The translations under genes were made by a program, and so were the position numbers. The notes below the pieces were generated by a model. That model ran no database searches and was not told where the DNA came from. It saw only the letters and a list, made by a program, of their open reading frames with translations. Source: an uncultured Clostridia bacterium (GTDB lineage Bacteria > Bacillota > Clostridia > Oscillospirales > Ruminococcaceae). Taken from it: a stretch of 64,000 nt of DNA. Positions within the stretch are counted from its first letter, which is position 1. Each line of letters begins with the position of its first letter. The DNA lies in assembly GCA_947627905.1 (NCBI GenBank), contig CANQXX010000002.1, positions 58,869-122,868 of the forward strand. The letters are read 5' to 3'. Of the stretch, positions 34,253 to 43,941 are shown in pieces.

Positions 34253-35506
34253 ATGTACAACGATATTATGGATACCATAGGCTTTGTTGCTGCCGCTGAC
34301 CCGGAAGTAGGGGAAGGCATGAAAAAGGAACTTGCACGTCAGAGAAGAAATCTGGAGCTTATTGCCAGTGAAAACCTTGTTTCTCCGGCGGTAATGGCGG
34401 CAATGGGTTCGGTCCTTACCAATAAATACGCCGAGGGTTACCCCGGAAAACGCTATTACGGCGGCTGCGAGTGTGTAGACATAGTGGAGAATATCGCTAT
34501 CGAACGTGCTAAAAAACTTTTCGGCGCAGGATATGCAAACGTTCAGGCACATTCCGGCGCGCAGGCAAATACTGCCGTTTATTTTGCGCTCCTCGAACCG
34601 GGAGATACCGTTCTCGGAATGAGCCTTGCCCACGGCGGACATCTTACACATGGTTCTCCGGTAAATCTTTCGGGTAAATATTTCAACTTCGTTTCCTACG
34701 GTCTTGGCGATGATGAAACTATTGACTATGATAAAGTAGAAGCTCTTGCAAAGGAGCATAAACCAAAACTTATAGTTGCCGGAGCGTCTGCTTATCCGAG
34801 AATAATTGATTTTCCCAAGCTCCGCGAAATTGCCGATTCCGTAGGTGCATATCTTATGGTCGATATGGCGCATATCGCAGGACTGGTCGCGGCAGGCGTT
34901 CACCCGTCGCCGGTTCCGTATGCTCATATTACCACAACTACAACTCATAAGACCCTCAGAGGTCCCAGAGGCGGACTTATACTTACAAACGATGAGGAGC
35001 TTGCCAAGAAGATAAACAAGGCTGTTTTCCCGGGAATACAGGGAGGACCTCTCATGCACGTCATCGCCGCAAAAGCCGTATGCTTCGGCGAAGCGCTCAA
35101 ACCGGAATTTAAGGAATACGGCAAAAAGGTAGTTGCAAACGCTCAGGCATTGGCAAAGGGACTTGTTTCAAGAGGTTTTGATCTTGTTTCAGGCGGAACG
35201 GACAACCACCTTATGCTTGTGGATCTCCGCCCGTTTGATATAACCGGCAAGGAACTGGAACACCGCCTTGATGAAGTTTACATCACAGTAAACAAGAACG
35301 CTATCCCGAACGATCCTCAGAGCCCGTTCATCACAAGCGGCGTAAGAATAGGCACTCCGGCAGTTACGAGCCGCGGACTTGGCACAGATGATATGGAAAA
35401 AATAGCTGAGTTTATATATCTTACGGCAAAGGATTTTGACAGCAAGGCTGATGAGATCCGCGCAGGCGTAAACGAGATATGTGCTAAATATCCGCTTTAT
35501 GAATAA
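34253..35506 (+). CDS. glyA: Serine hydroxymethyltransferase
   Basis: A PLP enzyme of 417 residues that converts serine and THF to glycine and 5,10-methylene-THF, feeding the MetF/MetH pathway encoded elsewhere in the window. Signatures are [19 protein letters not shown], the [17 protein letters not shown] block, [12 protein letters not shown] and [15 protein letters not shown], where Lys forms the Schiff base. Intact and typical in length. It has its own promoter and a downstream hairpin terminator. Confidence 0.96.
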   Translation: MYNDIMDTIGFVAAADPEVGEGMKKELARQRRNLELIASENLVSPAVMAAMGSVLTNKYAEGYPGKRYYGGCECVDIVENIAIERAKKLFGAGYANVQAHSGAQANTAVYFALLEPGDTVLGMSLAHGGHLTHGSPVNLSGKYFNFVSYGLGDDETIDYDKVEALAKEHKPKLIVAGASAYPRIIDFPKLREIADSVGAYLMVDMAHIAGLVAAGVHPSPVPYAHITTTTTHKTLRGPRGGLILTNDEELAKKINKAVFPGIQGGPLMHVIAAKAVCFGEALKPEFKEYGKKVVANAQALAKGLVSRGFDLVSGGTDNHLMLVDLRPFDITGKELEHRLDEVYITVNKNAIPNDPQSPFITSGVRIGTPAVTSRGLGTDDMEKIAEFIYLTAKDFDSKADEIRAGVNEICAKYPLYE

Positions 35507-35513
35507 AATTTTT

Positions 35514-35538
35514 GGGAGACGAAAACTTTTCGTCTCCC
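35514..35538 (+). terminator. Hairpin terminator after glyA
   Basis: A near-perfect inverted repeat (GGGAGACGAAAA with its complement) at 35514-35538, 8 bp after the glyA stop. The tract after it is only TTAATT, so termination may be partial, allowing some read-through into the next gene. Confidence 0.65.
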
Positions 35539-35573
35539 TTAATTAAGCAATAAATTAATGAAGGTGAATATAA

Positions 35574-35993
35574 ATGGATAATAAAATAATGGACGAACAG
35601 AAAGCTTTAAAAGAGTTGAAAAAAAGGTATTCAGATGCTGAAGAATTAATTAATAATCCTGACAAAATGGAAAGATTTTTGCAGCGGCTTGAAGATAAAT
35701 TAAAGAGGATACCTAAAGTTGGAAATAAACTTGCTGATATACCTGTTATGGTATCTCTTGTTAGAAAGTATATAAAAAAAGAGTATACAGATCTCCCTAT
35801 AGGTACTATAGTTGCTATTGTAGCCGCTTTAATTTATTTTGTATCACCAATTGATATTGTGCCAGATGGCGTGCCAATTTTGGGATGTGTAGATGACGTA
35901 GCTGTAATATCAGTATGTTGGAAATTAGTTGAATCTGACGTAAATGAATATATAAAATGGCGTGAAAAAAATGGCATGGTATGTGATTTTTAA
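35574..35993 (+). CDS. DUF1232 (YkvA-like) membrane-associated protein
   Basis: A protein of 139 residues. The C-terminal half has the DUF1232 signature: GTIVAIVAALIYFVSPIDIVPDGVPILGCVDDVAVISVCWKLV, a hydrophobic helical hairpin with the SPIDIVPD motif. The N-terminal half is a charged helical region (KALKELKKRYSDAEELINNPDKMERFLQRLEDKLKR). Function of the domain is not established. Codon use is clearly more AT-rich than in glyA and rarA on either side, which may point to different origin. The start follows GAAGGTG. Confidence 0.8.
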   Translation: MDNKIMDEQKALKELKKRYSDAEELINNPDKMERFLQRLEDKLKRIPKVGNKLADIPVMVSLVRKYIKKEYTDLPIGTIVAIVAALIYFVSPIDIVPDGVPILGCVDDVAVISVCWKLVESDVNEYIKWREKNGMVCDF

Positions 35994-36015
35994 TAAACAA
36001 AGGGTGTGATAGTAA

Positions 36016-37284
36016 ATGAATACACCTCTTGCCGACAGGATCCGTCCGAGGTCTCTGGACGATGTGGTAGGGCAGTCCCATATTCTCGGCGAAGGGAAGC
36101 CTTTGCGCCGGATAATCGAGAACGGTAAAATACCGAATATGATATTTTACGGCAGTTCCGGCGTGGGAAAAACTACCGTTGCGCGCATTATTGCCGAAAA
36201 TGCCGGCATGAAGCTCCATAAGCTGAACGGTACTTCCGCTTCTATATCCGATATCAAAGATGTTATTGCCGATACCAATACTATTGACGGAATAAACGGT
36301 GTTCTGCTTTATCTTGATGAGATACAGTATCTCAATAAAAAGCAGCAGCAGTCGCTTCTTGAATATATTGAAAACGGACAGATAACCCTGATAGCTTCCA
36401 CAACTGAAAATCCTTATTTTTATGTTTATAACGCAATAATCAGCAGATGTACCGTTTTTGAGTTCAAACCCCTTACAGCAGAAGAATTAGTTCCTGCCAT
36501 AACAAGGGCGTTCCGGCTTGTAGCTGATGAAATGGGTCTGAAAGTCAAGGTGGAAAAGGGCGTTGTGGAGCATATTGCTCAAGGCTGCGGCGGTGATGTG
36601 CGAAAATCAATAAATACTGCTGAGCTTTGCGTTCTTTCGGCTGCCGGAACGGACAGCGAAATAGTTATTACAAAGGAAAACGCCGAAGCGCTTACTCAGC
36701 GCAGCAATATGCACTATGACCGCGACGGCGATTTCCATTATGATATTCTTTCGGCGCTGCAAAAATCCATACGCGGATCTGACGAAAATGCCGCGCTGCA
36801 CTATGCCGCAAGACTTATGGAAGCAGGGGATATCATTTCGCTTTCGCGTAGACTTCTGGTCATTGCATCGGAAGATATCGGTCTTGCCTATCCGCAGGCG
36901 GCCGCAATTGTAAAAGCCTGTGTTGACAGCGCAATGCAGCTGGGACTTCCGGAAGCGCGGCTCCCTCTTGGAGAAGCGGTGATACTTCTTGCCACTGCTC
37001 CTAAATCCAATTCAGTTATCATGGCGGTAGACGCTGCCCTCGATGATGTAAGGAACAAGGACTGCGGAGATTTTCCGCGGCATTTGCAGAATAAACATTT
37101 TGACGGCGAGGGAGCAGAGGTAGTCGGACAGCACTATCTTTATCCCCACAGTTTCCCGGATCATTATGTAAAGCAGCAGTATCTTCCCGATACTATAAAA
37201 GACAGGGTATACTATGAATACGGCGATAACAAGGTCGAACAGGCGGCAAAGCTTTACTGGCAGAAAATAAAAGGGGAAAAATGA
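36016..37284 (+). CDS. rarA: Replication-associated recombination protein RarA/MgsA
   Basis: An AAA+ ATPase of 422 residues related to clamp loaders, acting at stalled replication forks. Visible are the N-terminal PLADRIRPRSLDDVVGQSHILG, Walker A (GSSGVGKTT), Walker B (LLYLDEIQYL), sensor 1 (IASTTENP) and the arginine-finger IISRCTVFE. The C-terminal tetramerisation domain ends with PHSFPDHYVKQQYLPD. The start follows AAAGGGTGTG. Intact. Confidence 0.94.
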   Translation: MNTPLADRIRPRSLDDVVGQSHILGEGKPLRRIIENGKIPNMIFYGSSGVGKTTVARIIAENAGMKLHKLNGTSASISDIKDVIADTNTIDGINGVLLYLDEIQYLNKKQQQSLLEYIENGQITLIASTTENPYFYVYNAIISRCTVFEFKPLTAEELVPAITRAFRLVADEMGLKVKVEKGVVEHIAQGCGGDVRKSINTAELCVLSAAGTDSEIVITKENAEALTQRSNMHYDRDGDFHYDILSALQKSIRGSDENAALHYAARLMEAGDIISLSRRLLVIASEDIGLAYPQAAAIVKACVDSAMQLGLPEARLPLGEAVILLATAPKSNSVIMAVDAALDDVRNKDCGDFPRHLQNKHFDGEGAEVVGQHYLYPHSFPDHYVKQQYLPDTIKDRVYYEYGDNKVEQAAKLYWQKIKGEK

Positions 37285-37287
37285 TCC

Positions 37288-38214
37288 TTATATCCCAAAT
37301 CTGCTTTCTATCACTTTTGGCGAAAGTTCAGAGGAATATTTCCAGTGAGAGATATGCCCTTCGGTTATGAAATATTCCGGCGGACGATGTATATGTGCTC
37401 CGCTGAAAACGTCAACGATGATAAGTTTGACCTTCATTTTTTCCGGGATAAGTGCTTTTATGTAAACGCTGGCGTGCTGTCCTGCAGAAACGCCTTCTTT
37501 GGGCTCGGCAAGTCCTGCAAGATTAGGAGCAAGCTCAACAAATATCCCGTAGTCCTCAACGCTGCGGATAATTCCTGAGACGGTTTCTCCGTAATTGAAC
37601 CGGGAAGCGTTTTCCTCCCATGTTCCGAGAAGCTCCTTGTGTGATAGCCATACGCGTCCGCCGCTGATATCCTTTATAACTACAAAAATATCCTGTCCTG
37701 CCTGAAAACGGTCTGACGGGTGCGATATCCTTGAAACTGATATGGCGTCTATGGGAATAAGTGACGGTATCCCGCAGCCGATATCCACAAAAGCGCCGAA
37801 CTGTTCAAGATGAGTGACTTTTGCCGGAATGACATCTCCCGGCGTCAATGATGAGATAAATTCCGACATACATTCTTCCTGAGCCGCTTTTCTGGACAAA
37901 ACGGCGACATAAGTGCCGCCGTCGTCCTTGTATATCTGTTTTACTTTGAAGCAGACCGGCTTGTTTACTTTTGTTATCAGCGCTATATCCTTGGTAGTTC
38001 CTTCTGCAATGCCTATAGCGCCTTCTTCGCGCGGGATAACGGCTTTTGCACATGGGATATCAAGATGAAGATCATGGTCATTATCACATATCAGAACGCG
38101 CGCCTCAAGAGTTCTGTTCTGAAGCATGGCTTCCTGCATGGCAAAAATTGATCTCAAGCAGTTTTGGTTTTCGGGCGTTTGAAAAAGCGCGCCCTCAGGA
38201 CTGTAATTTTTCAT
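37288..38214 (-). CDS. S1 RNA-binding-domain protein (ribosomal S1-like)
   Basis: A protein of 308 residues. After an N-terminal region of about 115 residues, two S1 OB-fold repeats can be read: GDVIPAKVTHLEQFGAFVDIGCGIPSLIPIDAIS..RISHPSDRFQAGQDIFVVI and GETVSGIIRSVEDYGIFVELAPNLAGLAEPKEGVSAGQHASVYI. Clostridial homologues are often called 30S ribosomal protein S1, but two repeats fall short of the four to six of true RpsA, so an accessory RNA-binding role is as likely. It ends 3 bp from the convergent rarA stop. A 10-bp inverted repeat lies in its leader. Confidence 0.75.
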   Translation of the reverse strand: MKNYSPEGALFQTPENQNCLRSIFAMQEAMLQNRTLEARVLICDNDHDLHLDIPCAKAVIPREEGAIGIAEGTTKDIALITKVNKPVCFKVKQIYKDDGGTYVAVLSRKAAQEECMSEFISSLTPGDVIPAKVTHLEQFGAFVDIGCGIPSLIPIDAISVSRISHPSDRFQAGQDIFVVIKDISGGRVWLSHKELLGTWEENASRFNYGETVSGIIRSVEDYGIFVELAPNLAGLAEPKEGVSAGQHASVYIKALIPEKMKVKLIIVDVFSGAHIHRPPEYFITEGHISHWKYSSELSPKVIESRFGI

Positions 38215-38234
38215 TTTGTACCTCCCGAGTTTTG

Positions 38235-38266
38235 ATAGAATTGAGTAGTTCGCTTTTCAATTCTAT
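38235..38266. repeat. Perfect 10-bp inverted repeat in the leader of the S1-domain gene
   Basis: ATAGAATTGA (38235-38244) and its complement (38257-38266) with a 12-nt loop, 20 bp upstream of the S1-protein start on the minus strand. No T-tract follows, so it is not an ordinary terminator. Confidence 0.7.
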
Positions 38267-38287
38267 GCGGAGAGGGGGCACTATATT

Positions 38288-38632
38288 CTATAATTTGGAA
38301 ATGTTTCTTCCGCCGTATCCGATGATTATTCTTGAAGCCTTTGCTTCCTCTTCTTTGCGGCAGGTCACTTCAACTATGCAGTCAGTGCCGATGTAGTCGC
38401 TGCCGCCATTGTCGGCGTCTCTTAGATATGCGGCGTTGTATATCGGCATTGAGTAGGTGGGAGATGTCCCAGTAAGCGTGTTGAATACTGCAAAGGAATT
38501 TACTCCGTTTGAAGCGCTTTTGTGCTTTGCGTTTCTCGTCCCGATCTCGGCAAGAGGAGACAATGCTCTTTTTAAAGCTCCTGCGGCATGATCTGCGCTG
38601 TCGGGAGAATCAAAATATGCTGTTATTTTCAT
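38288..38632 (-). CDS. Hypothetical protein, small alpha/beta fold
   Basis: A protein of 114 residues: KITAYFDSPDSADHAAGALKRAL at the N-terminus and TDCIVEVTCRKEEEAKASRIIIGYGGRNI at the C-terminus. This strand-helix..strand-helix layout resembles small ferredoxin-like or stress-type domains where a residue range is paired across two halves (FDSPDSAD / CRKEEEAK). It sits 73 bp upstream of the S1-domain gene on the same strand and is probably co-transcribed. I cannot name the family. Confidence 0.6.
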   Translation of the reverse strand: MKITAYFDSPDSADHAAGALKRALSPLAEIGTRNAKHKSASNGVNSFAVFNTLTGTSPTYSMPIYNAAYLRDADNGGSDYIGTDCIVEVTCRKEEEAKASRIIIGYGGRNISKL

Positions 38633-38760
38633 TGAATTTTTCAGTCTGACCGTTAATCATCTGCCGGACAGACTTTCTCCTTTCGGTAAAGATGTTGTGC
38701 TGCTTAAAATGCATTTAAGTATAGTTTATATAAACTTTTTGAAAATATTAATGAAAATAA

Positions 38761-38790
38761 TTGCCTTTACATATCAGAATGTGGTATAAT
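38761..38790 (+). promoter_or_regulatory. Sigma-A promoter of the DUF951-prfA-tsaC operon
   Basis: TTGCCT at 38761-38766, an 18-bp spacer, TATAAT at 38785-38790, 40 bp ahead of the DUF951 start. Confidence 0.7.
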
Positions 38791-38830
38791 ATCTGTGTAT
38801 GTATTTTAAAATTATACCGGAGATGATCTT

Positions 38831-39028
38831 ATGGATATCCGTCCGCAGGATATTTTGATTATGAAAAAAAAGCACCCCTGCGGCGATAACCGTATGCTGG
38901 TGCTTAGGTCGGGCATGGATTTCAGGCTTCGCTGCTGCGGCTGCGGACATGAATTTATGACGCCGAGGAGCAAGATAGAAAAAAATATACGATCGGTCGA
39001 AAGAAACGAGGAAACCAAACAGCCTTAG
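38831..39028 (+). CDS. DUF951 family protein
   Basis: A protein of 65 residues matching the DUF951 pattern: DIRPQDILIMKKKHPCGDNRMLVLRSGMDFRLRCCGCGHEFMTPRSKIEKNIR. The HPCG..CCGCG cysteines probably form a zinc knuckle. The family is widespread in Firmicutes, is predicted to bind nucleic acid, and has no settled function. GGAGATGA precedes the ATG. First gene of the operon leading to prfA. Confidence 0.88.
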   Translation: MDIRPQDILIMKKKHPCGDNRMLVLRSGMDFRLRCCGCGHEFMTPRSKIEKNIRSVERNEETKQP

Positions 39029-39089
39029 AAAACTTCTTTTGAGAAAATGGCAGTATTTGCTTGCCTGTTAAGATCGAAAGGAAAATATC

Positions 39090-40166
39090 ATGTTTGAAAA
39101 ATTGAAACTTACCGAAGAAAGATACAATGAGATCGGCAGCAGGCTTACCGACGTATCGGTAATTTCGGATAATAAGCTGTATGCCTCATTGATGAAGGAA
39201 TATAAAAATCTTACGCCTGTTGTTGAAAAATACCGCGAATATGAAAAATGCCGCAAAACAATGGAAGATGCCAAAGAGCTTCTTGAAGAAAACGGTATTG
39301 ACAGGGAAATGAAAGAACTTGCTCAGATCGAATTTGATGACAGCAGGGAAAAGCTCGATACTCTGAGCGAAGAACTTAAAATACTTCTTCTGCCGAAAGA
39401 CCCAAACGACGAAAAAAGCGTTATTATCGAGATACGCGGCGGAGCAGGAGGAGAAGAAGCCGCTCTGTTTGCAAATTCACTTTTCCGTATGTATTCAATG
39501 TATGCCGAAGCAAGACGGTGGAAAACCGAGATACTTAACGCCAATCCTACCGAGCTTGGGGGCTTTAAGGAGATAAGTTTCAGCGTTGAGGGCGAGGGAG
39601 CCTATTCCAGACTTAAATATGAAAGCGGAGTGCACCGCGTTCAGCGTGTGCCGGAAACGGAATCTCAGGGAAGGATACACACCTCTACCGTAACTGTTGC
39701 AGTTCTTGCAGAAGCGGACGATGTGGAGCTTGAGATCGCTCCCACGGATCTGAAAATAGATGTTTTCCGTGCTTCCGGAGCAGGCGGTCAGCATATCAAT
39801 AAGACCGAATCGGCGGTACGCATAACGCACATTCCCACGGGAGTAGTAGTGGAATGTCAGGACGAGCGGAGCCAGCATAAAAATAAGGACAAAGCAATGA
39901 AGATCCTTCGTTCAAGGCTGTTTGAGGCGATGATACAGGAGCAGAACGATAAGATCGCGTCTGAAAGGAAATCACAGGTCGGAACAGGTAACCGCTCCGA
40001 AAGGATAAGGACATATAATTTCCCCGAAAGCCGTGTTACCGATCATCGTATAGGTCTTACGCTTTATAAGCTCGAATATATATTGAACGGCAGCCTTGAT
40101 GAAATAATAGACGCTCTTGCTACAGCGGATCAGGCTGCAAGGCTTTCTGCGCAGAGTGAAGAATAA
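39090..40166 (+). CDS. prfA: Peptide chain release factor 1
   Basis: A release factor of 358 residues that recognises UAA and UAG. Seen are the coiled N-terminal domain, [15 protein letters not shown], the [35 protein letters not shown] block (here VAVLAEAD), and the catalytic GGQ in [19 protein letters not shown]. Intact. AAAGGAAA precedes the start. The next gene, tsaC, follows after 12 bp. This sits in a translation-related neighbourhood. Confidence 0.95.
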   Translation: MFEKLKLTEERYNEIGSRLTDVSVISDNKLYASLMKEYKNLTPVVEKYREYEKCRKTMEDAKELLEENGIDREMKELAQIEFDDSREKLDTLSEELKILLLPKDPNDEKSVIIEIRGGAGGEEAALFANSLFRMYSMYAEARRWKTEILNANPTELGGFKEISFSVEGEGAYSRLKYESGVHRVQRVPETESQGRIHTSTVTVAVLAEADDVELEIAPTDLKIDVFRASGAGGQHINKTESAVRITHIPTGVVVECQDERSQHKNKDKAMKILRSRLFEAMIQEQNDKIASERKSQVGTGNRSERIRTYNFPESRVTDHRIGLTLYKLEYILNGSLDEIIDALATADQAARLSAQSEE

Positions 40167-40178
40167 AGGTGGAAAACA

Positions 40179-41195
40179 ATGGATCTTGAAACTGAGCTGC
40201 TTACTTCTTCTGATGACGACATAAAAAAAGCGGCTGAAATAATCGCTGCCGGCGGTATCGTAGGTATGCCTACCGAAACCGTATACGGTCTTGCCGCAGA
40301 TGCGGAGAATGCTGATGCCGTCCGGAAAATTTTCATGGCAAAGGGACGTCCGCAGGATAATCCTCTGATAGTTCATCTTGCAGATATCAGCGACATATCG
40401 GATTATGCGTATGACATTCCCGATATTGCTTATAAAATTGCGGAAAGGTTCTGTCCGGGACCGCTTACTATGGTCCTTCCGAAAAGAGACAGAATACCTG
40501 ATATAACAAGTGCCGGACTTGATACGGTCGGTATCAGGATACCGAGCCATAAAGCCGCAAGAAAGCTGATAAAATTCAGCGGAAAGGCGATAGCAGCTCC
40601 TTCGGCAAATCTTTCCGGAAGTCCAAGCCCTACAACGGCTATCCATGTAATGAATGATATGAACGGAAAGATACCGGCAGTAATAGACGGCGGAAGCTGT
40701 CCTGTCGGGGTGGAAAGTACGGTCATTTCTTTTGAAAGCGGAAAAATAAGGATACTTCGTCCCGGGTTTGTTTTGGCAGAAGAACTTTCGGAATTTGGAG
40801 AAGTAATAATAGACCGCCATATAACAGAAGCCGCCGATAACGGTGAAAAGGTACTTTCGCCCGGAATGAAGTACAAGCACTATTCTCCGAAAGCAAATGT
40901 AACTATAATTGACGGCGACAGCGAGCATTATATAGAATTTGTAAATTCTCACGGCGGCGAAGGGGTCTTTGCTATGCCGTTTGACAGTGACGAACCGTTT
41001 TGCCGTATCCCGGCTGTTCCATACGGAGATACCTGCGAAGAACAGGCGGCAAAACTCTTTGACGTTTTAAGAAAGTTCGACGAAATAGGTGCAAAGCAGG
41101 TGTATGCGAGATGTCCTGCTGTAAGCGGGGTCGGTCTGGCTGTATATAACAGGCTTCTGAGGGCTGCCGGATTTGAGATAATTAAAATTACATAA
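40179..41195 (+). CDS. tsaC: L-threonylcarbamoyladenylate synthase (TsaC2/Sua5 form)
   Basis: Makes threonylcarbamoyl-AMP for the t6A37 modification of tRNAs that read ANN codons. The 338 residues comprise a YrdC domain (GGIVGMPTETVYGLAADA, KGRPQDNPLIVHL, CPGPLTMVL, APSANLSGSPSPTT, STVISFE) followed by a C-terminal Sua5 domain from about residue 215 (SPGMKYKHYSPKANV..). The length and linker motif place it with two-domain Sua5/YwlC. Located 12 bp after prfA. Confidence 0.93.
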   Translation: MDLETELLTSSDDDIKKAAEIIAAGGIVGMPTETVYGLAADAENADAVRKIFMAKGRPQDNPLIVHLADISDISDYAYDIPDIAYKIAERFCPGPLTMVLPKRDRIPDITSAGLDTVGIRIPSHKAARKLIKFSGKAIAAPSANLSGSPSPTTAIHVMNDMNGKIPAVIDGGSCPVGVESTVISFESGKIRILRPGFVLAEELSEFGEVIIDRHITEAADNGEKVLSPGMKYKHYSPKANVTIIDGDSEHYIEFVNSHGGEGVFAMPFDSDEPFCRIPAVPYGDTCEEQAAKLFDVLRKFDEIGAKQVYARCPAVSGVGLAVYNRLLRAAGFEIIKIT

Positions 41196-41264
41196 CAGGT
41201 AACAAGCTGTATTTTGATTTTGGAAAGTGACAATAAAGGATGTTGAATGAAAGGAGACGCATAT

Positions 41265-41888
41265 ATGAGCGAAGCGCGCGATACAGTTGTGGTCGGTTTG
41301 ACCGGACAGAGCGGAGCAGGAAAAACTACTGTATGTCAGGTTTTTGATAATTGTGGGTTTGCAGTGATAGATGCTGATAAAATTGCCAGAAGCGTTATGG
41401 AAAAGGGCAGTATGTGTCTGGAAGAAGCCGTCGAATGTTTTGGCGAGGAGATACTTAATGATGACGGTACGCTGAACAGGCAAAAACTTGCGGATATAGT
41501 ATTTTCCGATAAAGAAAAACTTGAACAGTTGAATGCAATAAGCTATCCATATATAACATCTGAGATACTTAATATGATAAACCGTTATGCGGCAGAAAAT
41601 AAAAAATATGTTCTTCTTGACGCTCCTACGCTTTTTGAAAGCAGAGCAGACGATTTCTGCGACCTTATAATAAGTGTTACGGCGTCGGAAAAAAACAGGC
41701 TCGATAGAATCGCCAGACGTGACGGCATATCCGAAGAACAGATCAGGAACAGATTTTCATCACAGCATACGGAAGAATTTTTTATAAATCATTCGGATTT
41801 TATAATCAAAAATAATAAATCTGCGGAGATACTTAAAGAAAAGGCAAAGGAAGTCGCAGATAAGATCAAGGAGTACTATCAATGCTGA
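41265..41888 (+). CDS. coaE: Dephospho-CoA kinase
   Basis: Phosphorylates the ribose 3'-OH of dephospho-CoA, the last step of CoA synthesis. The 207 residues show the P-loop GLTGQSGAGKTT, DADKIARSVMEKG, the lid region RIARRDGISEEQIRNRFSSQ and a C-terminal helix. The ATG at 41265 is preferred because AAAGGAGA lies just ahead of it and overlaps an earlier in-frame ATG at 41247. The 3' end overlaps the next gene by 7 bp. Confidence 0.92.
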   Translation: MSEARDTVVVGLTGQSGAGKTTVCQVFDNCGFAVIDADKIARSVMEKGSMCLEEAVECFGEEILNDDGTLNRQKLADIVFSDKEKLEQLNAISYPYITSEILNMINRYAAENKKYVLLDAPTLFESRADDFCDLIISVTASEKNRLDRIARRDGISEEQIRNRFSSQHTEEFFINHSDFIIKNNKSAEILKEKAKEVADKIKEYYQC

Positions 41889-42439
41889 AAAAGCTCGGCA
41901 GCGTGATAATGATAATTTTTATCGGCTGTTTCATATGGCTGATATTCAATATAGAGGATATATGCAAAAAGTATATATATCCGCAGCAGTACAGCGCATA
42001 TGTAGAAACGGCTGCGGCTGAGACCGGTGTGGATAAATACCTGATATATGCGGTAATAAAAACGGAAAGCGGATTTGATGAGACAGCTGTCTCTGAAGTA
42101 GGTGCAAGAGGTCTTATGCAGCTTACGGAGGACGCTTTTGAATGGGTAAAATTCAGAATGGAGGACGAACGGGATATATCATATGACGATATGTTCAATG
42201 CCCGGTACAATATAGAATACGGCAGCTATCTGCTGAAACTGCTGTATGAAGAATATGACGATGCTGCTACGGCAATTGCGGCATACCATTCGGGAAGAGG
42301 AAATGTCAATGAATGGCTAAAATCTCCTGAATACAGCTCCGACGGCAAAACGCTGGACAATATGCCGCAGGGAAAAACAAAGCATTATGTCAAAAAGGTT
42401 ATGACAGCTTATAAAGGTTATAATAATCTTTACGGCTAA
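41882..42439 (+). CDS. Membrane-anchored lytic transglycosylase (SLT family)
   Basis: A protein of 185 residues: one N-terminal membrane helix (VIMIIFIGCFIWLIFNI) and an extracellular SLT domain. The catalytic Glu is in AVIKTESGFDETAVS, followed by GARGLMQLTEDAFEW and the ATAIAAYHSGRGNVNEWL block. It cleaves peptidoglycan glycan strands by a non-hydrolytic reaction. It is short, with no LysM or SH3 domains. The start overlaps coaE by 7 bp, an arrangement common in Clostridia. Confidence 0.9.
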   Translation: MLKKLGSVIMIIFIGCFIWLIFNIEDICKKYIYPQQYSAYVETAAAETGVDKYLIYAVIKTESGFDETAVSEVGARGLMQLTEDAFEWVKFRMEDERDISYDDMFNARYNIEYGSYLLKLLYEEYDDAATAIAAYHSGRGNVNEWLKSPEYSSDGKTLDNMPQGKTKHYVKKVMTAYKGYNNLYG

Positions 42440-42484
42440 AAAAGCAATACAGTAATAAATTCATTATGAAAGGAATGTTTCAAT

Positions 42485-43894
42485 ATGTCAAATGAAAAAG
42501 AAAAATCACCCGCTGCTCTTCTCAAGGAAAGGCTTTTTATGGATAAAAAGCACGCCGGTCTTATAATGACAGAGGAGCAGACTTCGGAATGTGATGATTT
42601 CTGTGAAAGCTACAAGGATTTTCTTAACGGTGCCAAGACCGAAAGAGAAGCGGCTGCTTCTGCAATTGCGCTTGCCAAAGAAGAAGGCTTCAAGGAGTAT
42701 GTCAAAGGTATGGCTCTTAAACCGGGAGACAAGGTATACTTCAACAACCGCGGCAAAGCAGTCATTCTTGCTGTTATAGGCAGCGAACCTATGGAAAAAG
42801 GTGTTCATCTTGCTGCGGCGCATATTGATTCGCCAAGAATAGACCTTAAACAGAATCCTCTTTACGAGGACAATGAAATAGCTCTGTTCAAAACTCACTA
42901 TTACGGCGGCATAAAAAAGTATCAATGGGCGACCATACCTCTTGCCATTCATGGAGTTATTATCAAAAAGGACGGAACGAAGATCACCGTCTGCATAGGT
43001 GAAGATGAAAACGATCCGGTATTCTTTATCAGTGACCTTCTTCCGCACCTTGCTCAGGAGCAGGTAAAGAGAACCCTGAGCGAAGGCATAAAGGGTGAGG
43101 AACTGAATATTATTGTAGGTTCAAGACCGTTCCGCGATGATGATGTAAGCGAAAAGGTAAAGCTGAATATCATGTCTTTGCTTCACGAAAAGTACGGTAT
43201 CATTGAATCGGATTTCCTTTCAGCTGAGCTTGAAATGGTACCTGCATTCAAGGCTAAGGACATAGGCTTTGACAGAAGTCTTATCGGTTCATACGGACAT
43301 GACGACAGAGTATGCGCATATACGGCTCTTGAAGCTATACTCGGCTGCAGCAAGGTAAACAAAACGGCGGTCGTTTGCCTGACCGATAAGGAAGAAACGG
43401 GCAGCGACGGAAATACCGGACTTTGTTCGTCATATCTAAAGAATTTCCTTTATGATCTTGCCGACAGCTTTGGTGTAAAGGGCAGAGATCTTGTTTCAAA
43501 TACAGAATGTCTTTCCGCAGATGTAAATGCTGCTTTTGACCCCACATTTCCTGATGTAGTCGAAAAGAAAAATGCTGCATTTGTCAACTATGGTGTTGTT
43601 GTGACTAAGTTTACAGGTGCAAGGGGAAAATCCGGAACATCTGACGCTTCGGCAGAATTTGTGGCAAGAGTCCGCGCTCTTATGGAGAAAAACAATATCA
43701 TCTGGCAGACCGGCGAGCTTGGAAAGGTAGATCTTGGCGGCGGAGGTACAGTTGCCGCATATCTTGCAAATCTTGATATGGACGTTATAGACGTAGGCGT
43801 TCCGGTGCTTGCAATGCACGCCCCTTATGAAGTAGTTGCAAAAGCAGACGTTTATATGACATACAAGGCATTTAAATCATTTTTTGAAGAATAA
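42485..43894 (+). CDS. M18-family aminopeptidase
   Basis: A zinc aminopeptidase of 469 residues (aspartyl-aminopeptidase family). Metal-ligand segments are LAAAHIDSPRIDLKQNP, GSYGHDDRVCAYTALEAI, TDKEETGSDGNTG, SADVNAAFDP and the C-terminal VPVLAMHAPYEVVAKADV. It is a cytoplasmic peptidase that removes N-terminal residues. The start follows AAAGGAATG. It is the last gene before a bidirectional terminator. Confidence 0.93.
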   Translation: MSNEKEKSPAALLKERLFMDKKHAGLIMTEEQTSECDDFCESYKDFLNGAKTEREAAASAIALAKEEGFKEYVKGMALKPGDKVYFNNRGKAVILAVIGSEPMEKGVHLAAAHIDSPRIDLKQNPLYEDNEIALFKTHYYGGIKKYQWATIPLAIHGVIIKKDGTKITVCIGEDENDPVFFISDLLPHLAQEQVKRTLSEGIKGEELNIIVGSRPFRDDDVSEKVKLNIMSLLHEKYGIIESDFLSAELEMVPAFKAKDIGFDRSLIGSYGHDDRVCAYTALEAILGCSKVNKTAVVCLTDKEETGSDGNTGLCSSYLKNFLYDLADSFGVKGRDLVSNTECLSADVNAAFDPTFPDVVEKKNAAFVNYGVVVTKFTGARGKSGTSDASAEFVARVRALMEKNNIIWQTGELGKVDLGGGGTVAAYLANLDMDVIDVGVPVLAMHAPYEVVAKADVYMTYKAFKSFFEE

Positions 43895-43898
43895 AATT

Positions 43899-43925
43899 AT
43901 CGGGGAGGCAAAAAGCCTCCCCGAT
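43899..43925. terminator. Bidirectional terminator between the M18 peptidase and solute-binding protein genes
   Basis: A perfect 11-bp stem (43899-43909 with 43915-43925), loop AAAAA. The minus-strand side is followed by AATTTTAT, the plus side by a less T-rich tract. Confidence 0.85.
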
Positions 43926-43941
43926 CCATGTTTTATGATAG

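Noticed and set aside
39972..40952. Long minus-strand open frame opposite tsaC
   Set aside because: Complete overlap with tsaC motifs on the plus strand; low-quality Tyr/Arg/Cys-rich sequence.
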